A stretch of 6,503 nt of DNA from Dehalococcoidia bacterium (GTDB lineage Bacteria > Chloroflexota > Dehalococcoidia > Tepidiformales > Tepidiformaceae): positions 6,367 to 12,869 of the forward strand of contig VXRS01000037.1 in the NCBI GenBank assembly GCA_009838385.1, given 5' to 3'. A program made the translations under genes and the position numbers. Below are positions 5,371 through 6,503 of the stretch, piece after piece. The notes under the pieces were generated by a model. It was not told the DNA's origin and did not search any database. It saw only the letters and a program-made list of their open reading frames with translations. Every line of letters begins with the position of its first letter. Positions within the stretch are counted from its first letter, which is position 1.

Positions 5371-6503
5371 ATGACGGCGACAGAAGAGTCCTCCGCGTTC
5401 GCCGAGGCCATCCGGGAGCAACTGAAGCTGGCGATCGAGCCGCAGGAGTTCGACAGCGACGAGTTCCAGCGGGACCCGTTCCCTCTCTACAAGCGGCTGC
5501 GCGATCATCACCCGATCTACCAGGACCTGTTCCACAAGCGCTGGGTAGTGAGCCGCTACGACGACATCGTCGCGGTCTTCCAGAACAACGACGACTTCGA
5601 CCGGGCGGCGTACGACCCGAAGGGGGAGTACGAGTTCGGGAAGAAGCAGGTGTTCGGACCGAACATCCTCGAGTACGGCAACAGCGACGAGCACCGCTTC
5701 CTGCGCAACGTCGTGGCCGACCAGTTCGTGGGGAACCGGCTCGCCGGTTTCCTCCCGTTCATCGAGCAGATCGCGCGCGAGATGATGGGGAAGATCTGGG
5801 AGAAGTCGACGGACGACATCGCGAAGGGCTTCGCGGACACGGGCGAGGTTGAGCTGGTCAGCCAGTTCACGACGCAGTTCCCGATCCGCGTTATCTCGAA
5901 CATGCTCGGACTGCCGCGTGCGGACGAGGACACGTTCGTGCGCTGGTACCAGCACCTGATCGTGGGGCTGGGCTTCGGCGGGGAGTACTTCGCCAAAGGG
6001 ATGCAGGCGCGGAACGAGATGTGGGACTACCTCGACCCGCTCATCCGGCGGGCGGAGGATAACCCCGGCGAGGACCTGATCTCGCGCATCGTGCACGCGG
6101 AGTTCCGCGGGCAGCGCATGAACGCGGACGAGATCAAGGGGTTCATCGCGCTGCTGCTGGCGGCGGGCGGCGACACGACGGACAAGGCGATCGCGAACAT
6201 GTGGTACCACATGCTGTACACGCGCCCGGACCAGTTCGAAAACGAGGTTCAGCGCGATCCCAGCCTCTGGACGAACGTGTTCACGGAGATGATGCGCTAC
6301 GACCCGGTGGTGCACGGCCAGGCCCGACACACCACGCGGGAGATCAAGATCCACGGCGAGGTCATCCCGGAGCGGGCGGTGGTCTCGCTGATGCTGGGGG
6401 CGGGCAACCGGGACGAGCGCGTGTTCAAGGACCCGGACACGTACGACATGCTGCGGGACGACCTGCACATGGGCCGCGAGCTGCGTTCGGGGCGCTACCC
6501 GGA
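5371..6503 (+). CDS. Cytochrome P450, second of the operon, 3' end beyond the window
   Basis: From ATG 5371 the frame stays open to the window edge, giving 377 residues of a soluble bacterial P450. AAAGGAGA at 5357-5364 lies 6 bases upstream, the strongest ribosome-binding site in the window. Early hallmarks include DPFPLYKRLR (35-44) and the C-helix pattern EHRFLRNVV with a canonical His-x-x-x-Arg that should contact the heme propionates. The I-helix AGGDTT (265-270) carries the acid-alcohol pair, and Glu306-x-x-Arg309 is the K-helix motif. The following NRDERVFKDPDTYDMLRD stretch is the usual region before the heme loop. The cysteine ligand has not been reached, so integrity is likely but unproven. 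It is clearly distinct from the first P450 (different I-helix, C-helix and N-terminus), so the pair is not a recent duplication. It starts 22 bases after the small gene and is probably cotranscribed with it. Confidence 0.94.
   Translation, partial: MTATEESSAFAEAIREQLKLAIEPQEFDSDEFQRDPFPLYKRLRDHHPIYQDLFHKRWVVSRYDDIVAVFQNNDDFDRAAYDPKGEYEFGKKQVFGPNILEYGNSDEHRFLRNVVADQFVGNRLAGFLPFIEQIAREMMGKIWEKSTDDIAKGFADTGEVELVSQFTTQFPIRVISNMLGLPRADEDTFVRWYQHLIVGLGFGGEYFAKGMQARNEMWDYLDPLIRRAEDNPGEDLISRIVHAEFRGQRMNADEIKGFIALLLAAGGDTTDKAIANMWYHMLYTRPDQFENEVQRDPSLWTNVFTEMMRYDPVVHGQARHTTREIKIHGEVIPERAVVSLMLGAGNRDERVFKDPDTYDMLRDDLHMGRELRSGRYP

Noticed and set aside
1..6503. CRISPR arrays, insertion sequences, tRNA/rRNA genes, phage or defence genes
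   Set aside because: I found no arrays of spaced repeats, transposase motifs, tRNA-like cloverleafs or mobile-element ends. The region reads as ordinary metabolic DNA.

Overview
The window is GC-rich bacterial DNA, densely coded, with third codon positions strongly biased to G or C and clear Shine-Dalgarno sequences. The lipoprotein with an acidic, Thr/Glu/Pro/Ala-rich linker behind its lipobox, together with cytochrome P450s, a crotonase-family enzyme and a split thiamine-diphosphate decarboxylase, resembles environmental Chloroflexota (Dehalococcoidia-like) genomes. An actinobacterial or related high-GC source cannot be excluded. This assignment is inference from style, not from a marker gene.

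Layout, left to right. (1) Positions 1-713 hold the end of one thiamine-diphosphate (TPP) enzyme subunit and all of the next, as an overlapping two-gene unit of the sulfopyruvate/phosphonopyruvate decarboxylase type. (2) A 90-base gap (714-803) contains hairpins, a T-box-like string and a 10-base direct repeat. (3) Positions 804-2720 encode a family 5 solute-binding lipoprotein of a peptide/nickel-type ABC importer, with no permease or ATPase genes beside it in the window. (4) A crotonase-family (enoyl-CoA hydratase/isomerase) gene faces it tail to tail on the minus strand (3557 down to 2730). The two stop codons are 9 bases apart and both lie inside one perfect 7-bp hairpin stem. (5) A 142-base divergent gap (3558-3699) separates that gene from a plus-strand operon. 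(6) The operon contains a complete cytochrome P450 (3700-5055), a 92-residue cysteine-free protein of unknown function (5070-5348), and a second cytochrome P450 (from 5371) that runs off the end before its heme-binding cysteine.

The most coherent functional unit is the right half. Two P450 monooxygenases, made together with a small unknown protein and divergent from a crotonase, suggest oxidative breakdown or modification of a hydrophobic substrate (fatty acid, terpenoid or sterol-like), followed by CoA-thioester chemistry. The substrate cannot be read from sequence. The left half (TPP enzyme and orphan binding protein) may be functionally separate. There are no RNA genes, insertion sequences, CRISPR arrays, phage genes or attachment sites that I can support. 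The least explained parts are the small protein between the P450s, the untypical oxyanion loop of the crotonase, and the structured leader of the binding-protein gene.
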